Assembly: GCA_023266215.1 (NCBI GenBank)
Contig: JAHFRQ010000008.1
Span: 1-64,000, forward strand
Direction of reading: 5' to 3'
Origin: Gammaproteobacteria bacterium
GTDB lineage: Bacteria; Pseudomonadota; Gammaproteobacteria; Coxiellales; Coxiellaceae
DNA length: 64,000 bases
Of this stretch, positions 18,216 through 26,828 are shown piece by piece. Made by a program: the position numbers and the translations under genes. Below the pieces are notes generated by a model. The model did not search any database, was not told the DNA's origin, and saw nothing but the letters and a program-made list of their open reading frames with translations. Positions within the stretch are counted from its first letter, which is position 1, and every line of letters begins with the position of its first letter.

Positions 18216-18813
18216 CGATGTTAAAGAACACTTTCGCTGGAAAGAAGGTGAGGTTGTTTCAGATAATACGGCGGTATGTTCTGATAATTCATATCAAATG
18301 ACCTCTCCTCACTTACCTGGTCATGCATATTTTAGAAGAATGTTAAATAGCACAACCGTAGAATTGCATACAGCAGTCAATCAATATGATGCTCAATTGG
18401 AGGGCAAAACAACCATAAAAGGTGCAAAAGAAGCCCGTAAAAAATTATATGAGTTATTACAACAAGTATCACTAGGTGTTATAAATCCTATACAAGGATT
18501 AGAAGCATTTTTAGTGGCACTAACACAGAAAGATGGCATTTTAGATCAAATAAAATCGGGGTATGTTAAAAAAAGCACCCCCACATCCCCCGCATCAATG
18601 CGCAAGATTATTCATGATTATGTTGTTAGAGCATCATTATCAGCATTAAATGATGATGGATTTCATTTAAAACGTAGTTATGTAGCAAGCCTATTATTTA
18701 TGAATAAGGAGCATCGAGTTTTTATAATGGGAAGCGAGTGCTCAGCTGAAGCTTTAGCAGATAAGGCTGAGCAATATTTTTTAGATTTACAAAATGCGGT
18801 TATCTCAAATTAG
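18178..18813 (+). CDS. Uncharacterised protein, possible C-terminal part of the preceding gene
   Basis: 211 residues from the ATG at 18178; a stop codon stands directly before this ATG and no ribosome-binding site is seen, which favours it being the continuation of the upstream ankyrin-like frame after a frameshift. It is soluble and mostly helical, with no motif I can name. Lysine-rich helices (TTIKGAKEARKKLYELLQQ) and a C-terminal SAEALADKAEQYFLDLQNA segment are the visible features. It ends 10 bp before the second 42-bp ccmA-end repeat, so it is the last gene of the inserted module. Confidence 0.5.
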   Translation: MIQLKTCHSALISDVKEHFRWKEGEVVSDNTAVCSDNSYQMTSPHLPGHAYFRRMLNSTTVELHTAVNQYDAQLEGKTTIKGAKEARKKLYELLQQVSLGVINPIQGLEAFLVALTQKDGILDQIKSGYVKKSTPTSPASMRKIIHDYVVRASLSALNDDGFHLKRSYVASLLFMNKEHRVFIMGSECSAEALADKAEQYFLDLQNAVISN

Positions 18814-18823
18814 ATCCATTGAA

Positions 18824-18865
18824 ATTGAGAATAAAAAATTAACAATAGAAACGCTGGAGTTGTAA
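18824..18865 (+). repeat. 42-bp direct repeat, copy 2 (orphan ccmA 3' end)
   Basis: This is an exact copy of 16768-16809. It still reads as the ccmA C-terminus plus stop, but no ccmA body precedes it; an unrelated ORF does. It marks the downstream border of the Rpn/ankyrin module. The 17-mer AAAAATACGGTATTGCA starts at its last two bases. Confidence 0.95.
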
Positions 18866-18880
18866 AAATACGGTATTGCA
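18864..18880 (+). repeat. Dispersed 17-mer, copy 2
   Basis: An exact match to 14528-14544, abutting the stop codon of the duplicated ccmA end. It lies between that repeat and the higBA promoter region. Confidence 0.75.
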
Positions 18881-18926
18881 AATCATCTGTAAATTCAATA
18901 AAATCAGCGCAAATAAAACATACAGA

Positions 18927-18955
18927 TTGTAAGCTGTAATACAACATGCTACAAT
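18927..18955 (+). promoter_or_regulatory. Candidate higBA promoter/operator
   Basis: TTGTAA (18927-18932) and TACAAT (18950-18955) are 17 bp apart, a good sigma-70 pair. The same stretch holds TTGTA/TACAA half-sites in inverse order and an internal TGTAATACA, as expected of an operator for the HigA antitoxin. The -10 lies only 3 bases before the higB ATG, so the transcript would be leaderless or start elsewhere. Confidence 0.4.
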
Positions 18956-18958
18956 TCT

Positions 18959-19237
18959 ATGATCAAAAGTTGGCGACATAAAGGCTTAAAATTATTTTAC
19001 GAGACAGGCAGTGTAGCAAAAATTCAAGCAAAACACGCCGATAAAATTCATACGATTTTGCAAGCATTAGATATTGCAACGGATCCAAAACAGATGAATT
19101 TTCCAGGCTTGAATTTGCATCCACTGCGCGGTGACTTAAATGAATTTTTTGCTGTGAAGATAAGTGGGAATTGGCGAATTATTTTTGCATTTGAAAATCG
19201 ACACGCCATTTTAGTTGATTATATTGACTATCATTAA
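18959..19237 (+). CDS. higB: HigB-type toxin (RelE/ParE superfamily mRNA interferase)
   Basis: 92 residues. [19 protein letters not shown] is the classic HigB ('killer protein') start; [19 protein letters not shown] followed by NWRIIFAFE contains the conserved core and the RIIF strand of RelE-fold toxins; it ends in VDYIDYH. HigB cleaves mRNA on the ribosome and is held in check by HigA. The toxin-first order with higA 14 bp downstream is the HigBA arrangement. The pair sits between ccmA and ccmB. Confidence 0.92.
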   Translation: MIKSWRHKGLKLFYETGSVAKIQAKHADKIHTILQALDIATDPKQMNFPGLNLHPLRGDLNEFFAVKISGNWRIIFAFENRHAILVDYIDYH

Positions 19238-19251
19238 TCGAGCATCAAAAC

Positions 19252-19548
19252 ATGATTTATAATCCAAAACACCCGGGAACAATGGTCAAAAGTCTTTGTT
19301 TGGATCCGTTGGATCTTACGATTACAGAAGCTGCAAAGGCATTGAATATATCTCGCGTTACATTTTCAAAACTGATTAACGGGCATATTGGTATCAGCGC
19401 TGAAATGGCGATTCGGCTTGCCATTGTATTTAACACATCAGAAGAATTTTGGATCAATCTGCAAGCAAGTCACGATCTTTTTATTGCAAACAAGCAACGC
19501 GCCAAACTGAGAGTAAAATTAATCCCGCAGTTAAAAAAGGCGGCATAA
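19252..19548 (+). CDS. higA: HigA-type antitoxin (XRE HTH)
   Basis: 98 residues of the HigA/VapI family. [20 protein letters not shown] starts it, and an HTH follows ([20 protein letters not shown]) with the typical [21 protein letters not shown] tail. It neutralises HigB and represses the pair's promoter. Its stop codon TAA shares its last base with the ATG of ccmB, so ccmB translation is coupled to the antitoxin. Confidence 0.93.
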   Translation: MIYNPKHPGTMVKSLCLDPLDLTITEAAKALNISRVTFSKLINGHIGISAEMAIRLAIVFNTSEEFWINLQASHDLFIANKQRAKLRVKLIPQLKKAA

Positions 19549-20201
19549 TGCTCACGCGCGAATTCCTACTGTATCTTAGAAACCCAATGGCGTGTTTGAT
19601 GCCATTATTGTTTTTTATTTTAGTATGCCTGTTATTTCCATTGGCAACTTCATCTGAGCCTAAATTATTAATGCAAATGGGTCCTGGCGTGATCTGGGTA
19701 GCTGTTTTATTGGCTAATCTTTTGGCGCTACCCAGATTATTTGAAGATGATTTTAATGATGGATCCCTTGATCAATTTTTAATTTACAGAGGCTCTTTGA
19801 CATGGCTGATGGCAGGCAAAATAGCTTCGCATTGGCTGGTATTTGCTTTGCCGATGATCTTGCTTTCACCCCTAATGGGATTATTGTTTGATTTATCAGC
19901 GCATTGTATTATTATTTTGATGCTGAGTCTGTTTTTAGGGTCGCCGATCCTGTATTTTCAGGGGGCAATTATTGCGGCGCTGTGTGTTGGGCAAAAACAA
20001 GGTGGATTATTATTGGCAATTATCCTTCTGCCCCTGTATATTCCCACTTTAATATTTGGATGTGCAATTGTGAGTGCGGCAAGTCAAAACATGCCGATTT
20101 CATCGCCTTTGGCCTTGCTGGGTGCTTTGTTGTGTTTCACACTAACAATCGGCCCTAGCGTCACAGCATTCGCTTTACGCACCGGCATTGAATACAGTTA
20201 A
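19548..20201 (+). CDS. ccmB: Heme exporter/cytochrome c maturation membrane protein CcmB
   Basis: 217 residues with six membrane helices. [20 protein letters not shown] and then RLFEDDFNDGSLDQFL are CcmB hallmarks. It is the membrane partner of CcmA in the CcmABCD complex. The start is the ATG at 19548, overlapping the higA stop; AAGG at 19537-19540 in the end of higA is its ribosome-binding site. It is separated from ccmA by 2.7 kb of accessory genes and from ccmC by typA. Confidence 0.93.
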   Translation: MLTREFLLYLRNPMACLMPLLFFILVCLLFPLATSSEPKLLMQMGPGVIWVAVLLANLLALPRLFEDDFNDGSLDQFLIYRGSLTWLMAGKIASHWLVFALPMILLSPLMGLLFDLSAHCIIILMLSLFLGSPILYFQGAIIAALCVGQKQGGLLLAIILLPLYIPTLIFGCAIVSAASQNMPISSPLALLGALLCFTLTIGPSVTAFALRTGIEYS

Positions 20202-20222
20202 CTCAATAAAATAGGTAAAAAA

Positions 20223-22040
20223 ATGGCTCATCACATTAGAAACGTCGCAATTATAGCCCACGTCGATCACGGTAAGACAACGTTAGTGGATAAATTACTA
20301 CAGCAATCAGGTACGTTGGGTTCGCGTTCTGCACCCACAGAGCGAATCATGGATTCCAATGACTTGGAACGTGAGCGCGGCATTACTATTTTGGCAAAAA
20401 ATACAGCCCTAAAGTGGAATGATTATCACATTAATATTGTAGACACCCCAGGTCACGCTGATTTTGGCGGCGAAGTTGAGCGTATTTTATCGATGGTCGA
20501 TTCAGTATTATTATTAATTGATGCGGTTGATGGCCCGATGCCACAAACCCGATTTGTCACACAAAAGGCATTTTCATGGGGCTTAAAACCCATTGTTGTG
20601 ATTAATAAAATTGATCGCGATGGCGCGCGTCCTGAATGGTGCGTTGATCAGGTGTTTGATTTATTCGTGAATCTGAATGCGACGGATGAACAGTTGGATT
20701 TCCCAATCATTTATGCTTCTGCACTGCAAGGCTATGCGACAGATGATCCAAACGTTAAAACAAACGACATGTCGATATTATTTAAAACCATTGTTGATAA
20801 AGTACCGCCACCGAATGTCGAATTAAATGGTAAATTCCAAATGCAAATTAGTGCTTTGGATTATTCAAGCTATGTGGGCGCAATCGGTATTGGCCGCGTG
20901 AAGCGAGGAAGCATTAAACCTAACACATTGGTTAGTTTAATTGATCCAAAAGGCGCTATTCGAACGGGTCGTGTTTTGCAATTATTTCAAACGATCGGTG
21001 TTGAGCGAATTGAAATTCCAAGCGCGTCAGCAGGTGATATTATTTCTCTGAACGGCATTGAAGGTATTCGGATTTCAGATACGTTATGCGATCCAGAACA
21101 AGTAGAAGCATTGCCGCCATTAACTGTCGACGAACCAACGGTTACCATGACCTTTCGTGTCAACGATTCACCATTCTGCGGCAAAGAAGGCAAGTATGTC
21201 ACCAGCCGACAAATTGGTGATCGTTTAGATCGTGAATTAATTGCAAACGTGGCATTGCGTGTCGCGCCTGGTGCAACACCTGATGAATTTTTAGTGTCCG
21301 GTCGTGGTGAATTGCATTTATCTATTTTAATTGAAAACATGCGTCGTGAAGGGTTTGAATTAGGCGTGTCGCGTCCTAAAGTAATTTTAAAAGAAGTCGA
21401 TGGCGTAACTTGCGAGCCATTTGAAGCATTGGTGATTGATTTAAATGATGCAGATCAAGGTGGCGTAATGCAATATTTAGCAGAACGTCAAGCTGATCTA
21501 AAAAGCATGACACCCGATGGAAAAGGCCGTGTGCGCTTAGATTACGTGTTGCCAACACGTGGATTGATTGGTTTTCATACGCGGTTTTTAACATTAACTT
21601 CAGGCTCTGGCGTGATGCATCATATTTTTGATCATTATGGCCCCGTCAAAAGCAAAAGTTTTAAAACAAGACATCGTGGCGTGCTTATTTCTAATCAAGT
21701 GGGCGTGACGCGCGGATTTGCATTATTTAATTTGCAAGAGCGTGGCTCGTTGTTTGTTGGCCCGCAAGTGGATGTGTATGAAGGCATGGTGGTTGGGTTA
21801 CATACGCGTGAAAATGATTTGGTGGTGAATGCAACGAGAGAAAAACAGTTAACCAATATGCGCGCCTCAGGTTCTGATGAAAATATTTTATTAACACCGC
21901 CCATGTTAATGAATTTGGAACGCGCACTGGATTTTATTGATGACGATGAATTGGTTGAAGTAACACCAAAATCAATTCGCATTAGAAAAAGATTCTTAAA
22001 AGAAACAGACAGAAAGCGTGTGAGTCGCTCAGAGGAATAG
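20223..22040 (+). CDS. typA: Ribosome-associated GTPase TypA/BipA
   Basis: A 605-residue translational GTPase helping 50S assembly and stress growth. G motifs are visible: [16 protein letters not shown] (G1), ERGITI (G2), [14 protein letters not shown] (G3), NKIDR (G4), and the YASALQGYA region (G5). EF-G-like domain V and the unique C-terminal domain follow ([18 protein letters not shown]). It sits between ccmB and ccmC with 21- and 27-bp gaps, same strand. In most genomes typA is not in the ccm operon, so it may be co-transcribed here with heme maturation genes. Confidence 0.97.
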   Translation: MAHHIRNVAIIAHVDHGKTTLVDKLLQQSGTLGSRSAPTERIMDSNDLERERGITILAKNTALKWNDYHINIVDTPGHADFGGEVERILSMVDSVLLLIDAVDGPMPQTRFVTQKAFSWGLKPIVVINKIDRDGARPEWCVDQVFDLFVNLNATDEQLDFPIIYASALQGYATDDPNVKTNDMSILFKTIVDKVPPPNVELNGKFQMQISALDYSSYVGAIGIGRVKRGSIKPNTLVSLIDPKGAIRTGRVLQLFQTIGVERIEIPSASAGDIISLNGIEGIRISDTLCDPEQVEALPPLTVDEPTVTMTFRVNDSPFCGKEGKYVTSRQIGDRLDRELIANVALRVAPGATPDEFLVSGRGELHLSILIENMRREGFELGVSRPKVILKEVDGVTCEPFEALVIDLNDADQGGVMQYLAERQADLKSMTPDGKGRVRLDYVLPTRGLIGFHTRFLTLTSGSGVMHHIFDHYGPVKSKSFKTRHRGVLISNQVGVTRGFALFNLQERGSLFVGPQVDVYEGMVVGLHTRENDLVVNATREKQLTNMRASGSDENILLTPPMLMNLERALDFIDDDELVEVTPKSIRIRKRFLKETDRKRVSRSEE

Positions 22041-22051
22041 AAATAAAGAGC

Positions 22052-22067
22052 AGGGTGAGGGTTTTTC
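22052..22067 (+). promoter_or_regulatory. REP-like AGGGTGAGGG motif used as the ccmC ribosome-binding site
   Basis: AGGGTGAGGGTTTTTC stands directly before the GTG start of ccmC. The same 16 bases precede the pyrF start (13803-13818), and TTAGGGTGAGG recurs before lptE. GAGGG is the Shine-Dalgarno core. It looks like a remnant of the REP-type repeat in the pyrF leader. Confidence 0.6.
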
Positions 22068-22814
22068 GTGCTTACAGGGATTTACAAATTTTCAGCACCA
22101 AAATATTGCTATCAATTAGCCGAAAAACTTCAGCCGTTTTTTGCGATTATTTGTTTGGTTTTATTTCTTGATGGTTTGTGGCAAGGATTAGTGATGGCGC
22201 CACCCGATTATCAACAAGGCGATGTCTATCGAATTATTTATTTGCATGTGCCGTTGGCGATTTGGTCGCTGGGTATTTACGTTGTCATGGCGGCCTGCTC
22301 ACTGCTTTATTTTATCTGGAAAATCAAAATTGCTGATATCATCGCGAAAGTCAGTGCGCCCATCGGCGCGCTTTTTACATTATTGACATTAATTAGCGGT
22401 TCTATTTGGGGAAAACCTACGTGGGGCACGTGGTGGATCTGGGATGCAAGATTAACGTCTGAATTAATTTTATTGTTTATTTATTTTGGTATTATTGCCG
22501 TGCGTCATGCGATGCCTGAGCCGCGACTCGCCTCACGGGCTGCAGCGCTGGTAACTTTAATAGGTTCTGTGAATATTCCCATTGTGCATTACTCAGTTAA
22601 TTGGTGGAATACACTGCATCAAGGTGCCAGTATTTTAAAATTTGGATCACCTTCGATTGCACCCAGTATGTTGCATCCATTGTTAGTGATGATCACCGCT
22701 TTTTTATTTTATTATTTATGGATTTTAACTATTCAAATTAAATCAGAATTATTGTGTCGCGACAGAAAAACGCAGTGGGTCGCTTTATTATTAAACGAGG
22801 GAGAACATGCTTAG
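22068..22814 (+). CDS. ccmC: Heme-handling membrane protein CcmC
   Basis: 248 residues, six membrane helices. It carries the WWD heme-binding domain (TWGTWWIWDARLTSELIL) and the two heme-ligand histidines in YLHVPLAIWS and in VHYSVNWWNTLHQG. CcmC binds heme and hands it to CcmE in the periplasm. DYQQGDVYRIIYLHVP is highly conserved. GTG start at 22068 behind GAGGG. It overlaps ccmD by 8 bp. Confidence 0.95.
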   Translation: MLTGIYKFSAPKYCYQLAEKLQPFFAIICLVLFLDGLWQGLVMAPPDYQQGDVYRIIYLHVPLAIWSLGIYVVMAACSLLYFIWKIKIADIIAKVSAPIGALFTLLTLISGSIWGKPTWGTWWIWDARLTSELILLFIYFGIIAVRHAMPEPRLASRAAALVTLIGSVNIPIVHYSVNWWNTLHQGASILKFGSPSIAPSMLHPLLVMITAFLFYYLWILTIQIKSELLCRDRKTQWVALLLNEGEHA

Positions 22815-22983
22815 CTACTTTTCATCCATTCATGATTTTTTTAATATGGGGCACTATGCAATTTATGTTTGGCCGGCCTATGCTGTTGTGGTTTTAGCGC
22901 TGATTATTAAACACAGAATTTCAGCAAGACAAAACAAACGTATTCTTAAAATGCTAAGACGCGAATATGCTGATAAATCGTAA
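22807..22983 (+). CDS. ccmD: Cytochrome c maturation small membrane protein CcmD
   Basis: A 58-residue protein (MLSYFSSIHDFFNMGHYAIY...) with one membrane helix (about 17-37: YAIYVWPAYAVVVLALII) followed by a basic tail (KHRISARQNKRILKMLRRE). CcmD helps release holo-CcmE from CcmABC. Recognition rests on length, the MGHYAIYVWPAY signature and position between ccmC and ccmE. It overlaps both neighbours (8 and 17 bp). Confidence 0.88.
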   Translation: MLSYFSSIHDFFNMGHYAIYVWPAYAVVVLALIIKHRISARQNKRILKMLRREYADKS

Positions 22984-23383
22984 AAAAAAATTAATGTATA
23001 TTATTTTTTTAATGTCAGGTATTGGTGTGGCATTGGGTTTATTATTATTTGCCTTAAGGCAAAATATCAGCTTATATTACACACCAACACAGATAGAAAA
23101 AATTCAAGTAAATTCAAACCAACTATTAAGATTAGGCGGCTTTGTTGTTAAAAATTCTGTTCAGCATACGCCAGACTCTTTGCAAGTAAAGTTTGCTTTG
23201 ACGGATCATCAAAAAACAATTTGGGTGAAATATAACGGCATTTTGCCGAGCTTATTTCGCGTTAACCAGGGCATAGTTGCGCAAGGTCATCTTGCGATCA
23301 ATGGAATTTTTTACGCAGACCAAGTGTTGGCAAAGCATGATGCAACCTATAAGCCACCGGAATTAACCAATCATGTTGCCTGA
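22967..23383 (+). CDS. ccmE: Periplasmic heme chaperone CcmE
   Basis: 138 residues. An N-terminal anchor helix (about 9-28) is followed by the OB-fold domain. The covalent heme-binding histidine lies in VLAKHDATYKPPEL. GIVAQGHL and FYADQVLAKHD are family signatures. It takes heme from CcmC and gives it to CcmF. ATG at 22967 inside the end of ccmD; it overlaps ccmF by 11 bp. Confidence 0.95.
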   Translation: MLINRKKKLMYIIFLMSGIGVALGLLLFALRQNISLYYTPTQIEKIQVNSNQLLRLGGFVVKNSVQHTPDSLQVKFALTDHQKTIWVKYNGILPSLFRVNQGIVAQGHLAINGIFYADQVLAKHDATYKPPELTNHVA

Positions 23384-25286
23384 GTTAGCTCGCTTTGCAT
23401 TAATTCTTGCCTTTGTCTTAAGCTTAATTCAAGCCAGCGTTCCATTGGTGGGCGTCTATAAAAATAATATTAATATTATGCGGCTTTCAAAATCAACTGC
23501 CCTGGGACAATGTTTTTTTGTTGGAATTGCTTTTTTTATTTTAGGCTATTGTTTTTTAACTAATGATTTTACTGTTGCCTACGTTGCCGCCAATTCGAAT
23601 CTTGAGCTGCCTTTAATTTATAAATTTTGTGCCATTTGGGGTGCGCATGAAGGCTCTTTATTATTATGGATTTTTATTTTAACGCTATGGATGGCGGCAG
23701 TAGCGCTTTTTAGCAAATCATTACCAGTTAAAATTTCAACATGTGTATTGGTCGTCATGAGCTGGATTGCCATTGGTTTTTATTTATTTATATTATGCAC
23801 ATCCGATCCATTTGCGCGCTACTTTTTGCCGATACAAAATGGCGCAGATTTAAACCCGATTTTACAAGATCCAGGTTTGGCCATTCATCCACCGATATTG
23901 TACATGGGTTATGTTGGATTTTCGGTCGCGTTTGCTTTTGCAATAACCGCATTAATGGAAGGAAAATTAGATCAAACCTGGGCAAGATGGGCCAGACCTT
24001 GGACGCAAATTGCGTGGTGCTTTTTAACCTTAGGAATTATTTTAGGAAGCTGGTGGTCGTATCGTGAATTGGGGTGGGGCGGTTTTTGGTTTTGGGATCC
24101 CGTTGAAAATGCATCCTTTTTGCCATGGCTGATTGGCACGGCTTTAATGCATTCACTGGCCGTCACTGAAAAAAGAAATAGTTTGAAAGCTTGGAATATT
24201 TTGTTAGCTATTTCTGCTTTTTCATTAAGTTTGCTTGGTACTTTTTTGGTGCGTTCAGGTGTTTTAATTTCAGTACATGCGTTTTCAAGTGATCCATCGC
24301 GCGGTGTATTTTTATTGCGGTTTTTAGCTATCGTTGTTGGATTATCACTGTGTTTGTACGCGTGGCGCGCCAATAAAATTCAAAGCAACAATAATTTTAA
24401 TTTTGCCTCGCGCGAAACCATGATATTAATTAATAATATTTTATTATTTATCGCCATGTGCACTGTTCTATTGGGCACGCTTTATCCCCTCATTATTGAC
24501 TCACTCGGTATGGGAAAGATTTCTGTTGGAGCGCCGTATTTTAATTTGGTTTTTTTGCCCATCATATTTCCACTATTATTTTTTATGGGTATTGGGCCAT
24601 TATTCTCATGGAAAAATTCGAATCCCAACAAAATATTATTATTTTCGTTAAAAATATTGTTACTTGCTGTAGTCATAGAAGTAATTTTATTTTTTATCAT
24701 AAAGCAACCTGTTTCTATACTCACTTTTATTATTTTACTATTAGCCATCTGGCTTATTTTAATGACAGTGTCGCACATTAAATTTAAAAAAATAACAGCC
24801 AGTCAAATAGCCATGATTTTAGCCCATGCAGGTTTAGCAATAGCTATTATTGGAATCTTATTATCTTCTGTTTACAGCCATGAAAAAAAGCTCAGCATGC
24901 GCATCAATGATTTAGCACAAGTCGGTGATTATCAGTTTAAGCTTATTTCTGTTAATAAATTAACGGGTCCTAATTATTCAGGCGCAATTGCAACATTATT
25001 TGTTTCAAAAAATAATGCTGTCATTGCTATATTGCATCCAGAATTACGCGTATTTTCAAATCAAGCAGTATCGGTTGCCAAAACATCGATCGATATAGGT
25101 ATTTTCAGGGATTTGTATGTTGCTCTGGGCGGTACTTTATCTGATCATTCATGGGCACTTCGAATATATGTCAAGCCCTTAGTCAGATGGATTTGGGCAG
25201 GTGGATTACTCATGGTTTTGGGCGGATTTTTTGCGGTATGGGATAGAAGATATCGAAATAAAATAAAAACAGAAGCCGAGCGTTAG
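23373..25286 (+). CDS. ccmF: Cytochrome c heme lyase subunit CcmF
   Basis: 637 residues and about 15 membrane helices. It attaches heme to apocytochrome c with CcmH/I. Seen are WGAHEGSLLLW (heme-ligand histidine region), the WWD domain GGFWFWDPVENASFLPWL, FLVRSGVLISVHAFSSDPSRG, and a C-terminal periplasmic domain followed by a last helix. Full length for the family (E. coli 647). It overlaps ccmE; dsbE/ccmG follows after 17 bp. Confidence 0.96.
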   Translation: MLPELARFALILAFVLSLIQASVPLVGVYKNNINIMRLSKSTALGQCFFVGIAFFILGYCFLTNDFTVAYVAANSNLELPLIYKFCAIWGAHEGSLLLWIFILTLWMAAVALFSKSLPVKISTCVLVVMSWIAIGFYLFILCTSDPFARYFLPIQNGADLNPILQDPGLAIHPPILYMGYVGFSVAFAFAITALMEGKLDQTWARWARPWTQIAWCFLTLGIILGSWWSYRELGWGGFWFWDPVENASFLPWLIGTALMHSLAVTEKRNSLKAWNILLAISAFSLSLLGTFLVRSGVLISVHAFSSDPSRGVFLLRFLAIVVGLSLCLYAWRANKIQSNNNFNFASRETMILINNILLFIAMCTVLLGTLYPLIIDSLGMGKISVGAPYFNLVFLPIIFPLLFFMGIGPLFSWKNSNPNKILLFSLKILLLAVVIEVILFFIIKQPVSILTFIILLLAIWLILMTVSHIKFKKITASQIAMILAHAGLAIAIIGILLSSVYSHEKKLSMRINDLAQVGDYQFKLISVNKLTGPNYSGAIATLFVSKNNAVIAILHPELRVFSNQAVSVAKTSIDIGIFRDLYVALGGTLSDHSWALRIYVKPLVRWIWAGGLLMVLGGFFAVWDRRYRNKIKTEAER

Positions 25287-25303
25287 CGAAGGCGAAGAAT
25301 TTT

Positions 25304-25792
25304 ATGATAAAAATAAAAAAAATTATTCCTTTGTTTGCATTTTGTGCGGTGCTATTTTTCTTATGGAGCGGCCTTAAAATCAATCCCCATAATATCCCAT
25401 CACCATTAATTGGAAAAAAAGTTCCATCTGAAAAAAATATAGATCCTAAAATATTTCTAGGCCATATCTCAATCCTAAATATATTTGCAACCTGGTGCGT
25501 CAGCTGTGCAACCGAACAGCCTGTGCTAATAGATTTACATCAACAATACCCGAGCTTAAATATAGTTGGTTTAAGTTACAAAGATAATCCAGATAAAATT
25601 GCAGCATGGCTTAAAAAATATAATAATCCGTATAATATTATTATCAATGATCCTGATGGCAATATTGGTATTGATTTAGGTGTATATGGAACACCCGAGA
25701 CTTTTATTATTGATCAACAGGGGATTATTCGATATAAAATAGTGGGGCCAATTAGCATTGCAACCATTTCAAGACGACTGAAAAGATTATGA
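25304..25792 (+). CDS. ccmG: Thiol:disulfide oxidoreductase CcmG/DsbE
   Basis: 162 residues: an N-terminal membrane anchor (about 8-24) and a thioredoxin fold facing the periplasm. The redox motif is CVSC in IFATWCVSCATEQP, and the cis-proline loop is GVYGTPETFIID. It keeps the CxxCH thiols of apocytochrome c reduced. It overlaps ccmH by 4 bp (ATGA). Confidence 0.94.
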   Translation: MIKIKKIIPLFAFCAVLFFLWSGLKINPHNIPSPLIGKKVPSEKNIDPKIFLGHISILNIFATWCVSCATEQPVLIDLHQQYPSLNIVGLSYKDNPDKIAAWLKKYNNPYNIIINDPDGNIGIDLGVYGTPETFIIDQQGIIRYKIVGPISIATISRRLKRL

Positions 25793-26178
25793 AATATTTA
25801 ATATTTATATTTTTTTTAACTACCCAGAATATTTTTGCGGCTGATTTATATCCGTTTCAATCACCTCAAAAACAAGAGCAGTTTGATAACTTGATATCGC
25901 AGCTGCGTTGTCTGGTTTGTCAAAATGAAAACTTATCAGCATCGAATGCAAAAATTGCGATTGATTTAAAAAATAAAATTTATACCATGGTGCAAGAAAA
26001 TAAATCTAGTTCAGAAATAAAGGCTTATTTAGTCAAACGATATGGCAATTTTATTTTATTTAAACCGCCTTTTATTAGCGAGACTTATTTGCTTTGGCTT
26101 GCACCATTCCTGATGTTACTGATAGGGGGGATTATTATTTTATTAATAACAAAACAACGTTGGCGCAAGGAAATATAA
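25789..26178 (+). CDS. ccmH: Cytochrome c maturation protein CcmH (N-terminal, CcmL type)
   Basis: 129 residues: signal peptide (MKYLIFIFFLTTQNIFAA), the thiol motif LRCLVCQNENLSASNA (Cys41, Cys44), and one C-terminal membrane helix. It reduces apocytochrome c with CcmG and delivers it to CcmF. The TPR part is encoded separately by the next gene, as in Pseudomonas rather than the fused E. coli form. Its stop shares a base with the ccmI ATG. Confidence 0.95.
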   Translation: MKYLIFIFFLTTQNIFAADLYPFQSPQKQEQFDNLISQLRCLVCQNENLSASNAKIAIDLKNKIYTMVQENKSSSEIKAYLVKRYGNFILFKPPFISETYLLWLAPFLMLLIGGIIILLITKQRWRKEI

Positions 26179-26828
26179 TGATGCTATGGTTTTTAATCGG
26201 CCTTATGTTAGTAATTTCGTGTTTTTTTATTGCTTGGCCGTTATGGTTTACAAATAAAAAAATGTTACTTGCATTAGTTGCTTTTATTTTTATTGGCGGA
26301 TTAATGTTGTATGCTTACTTTGGACAAAGCGCTGATTATTTTCAATATATTAGAAAACAGAAAACAGATCAAATAGCGCAAGCTGATTTTCAGAAAATAA
26401 AAAATCCAAAAATGATTATTAATCAATTAGTTTCGCATTTAAAACAAGATCCTAACAGCGCAGAAGGATGGTATTTATTGGGAAAATTATATTTTTCTGA
26501 AAATAATTTTCAATTTGCGCTGAACAGTTTTTCAAAAGCATATCACTTAAAGCCAGAAAATTTAAACTATAGCTTGAATTATTTGCAAGCTAATATGATT
26601 ATTCATCATCGTTTAAATAATCAAGATGAAAGGCTATTAGAATGGATTGTAAAACAAAATCCGACTAACCCAGAGGCTTTAAATCTATTGGCGATGAGTT
26701 ATTATCTCACTCAGCATTACTCGGATGCCGTTAAAACTTGGGAAAAATTGCTGCCGTTATTTCCCGCCGGTAGCGATATGCAACATCAGATTTTAGAGAT
26801 GATTGCCAAGGCGCAGAAGCGTTATTAA
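26178..26828 (+). CDS. ccmI: Cytochrome c maturation TPR protein CcmI
   Basis: 216 residues from the ATG at 26178 (TAATG coupling with ccmH). Two N-terminal membrane helices (about 3-20 and 27-44) are followed by TPR repeats: PNSAEGWYLLGKLYFSENNF, QFALNSFSKAYHLKPENL and NPEALNLLAMSYYLTQHYSD. CcmI holds the apocytochrome C-terminus. The last codons read IAKAQKRY-stop, whereas two downstream copies of this gene end read or approximate IAKAQRE-stop, so the C-terminus was probably altered when the ankyrin gene was inserted directly behind. Confidence 0.93.
   Translation: MMLWFLIGLMLVISCFFIAWPLWFTNKKMLLALVAFIFIGGLMLYAYFGQSADYFQYIRKQKTDQIAQADFQKIKNPKMIINQLVSHLKQDPNSAEGWYLLGKLYFSENNFQFALNSFSKAYHLKPENLNYSLNYLQANMIIHHRLNNQDERLLEWIVKQNPTNPEALNLLAMSYYLTQHYSDAVKTWEKLLPLFPAGSDMQHQILEMIAKAQKRY
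26781..26811 (+). repeat. ccmI 3'-end repeat, copy A (in ccmI)
   Basis: 31 bp encoding HQILEMIAK of CcmI. It matches 28766-28796 exactly, and 28 bp of 28204-28231 exactly. After the matched part this copy reads CGCAGAAGCG, unlike copies B and C. Confidence 0.93.

Noticed and set aside
16810-18865. Classical insertion sequence built around the Rpn gene
   Set aside because: The module ends have no terminal inverted repeats, and a 42-bp duplication of exact coding end is much longer than IS target duplications.
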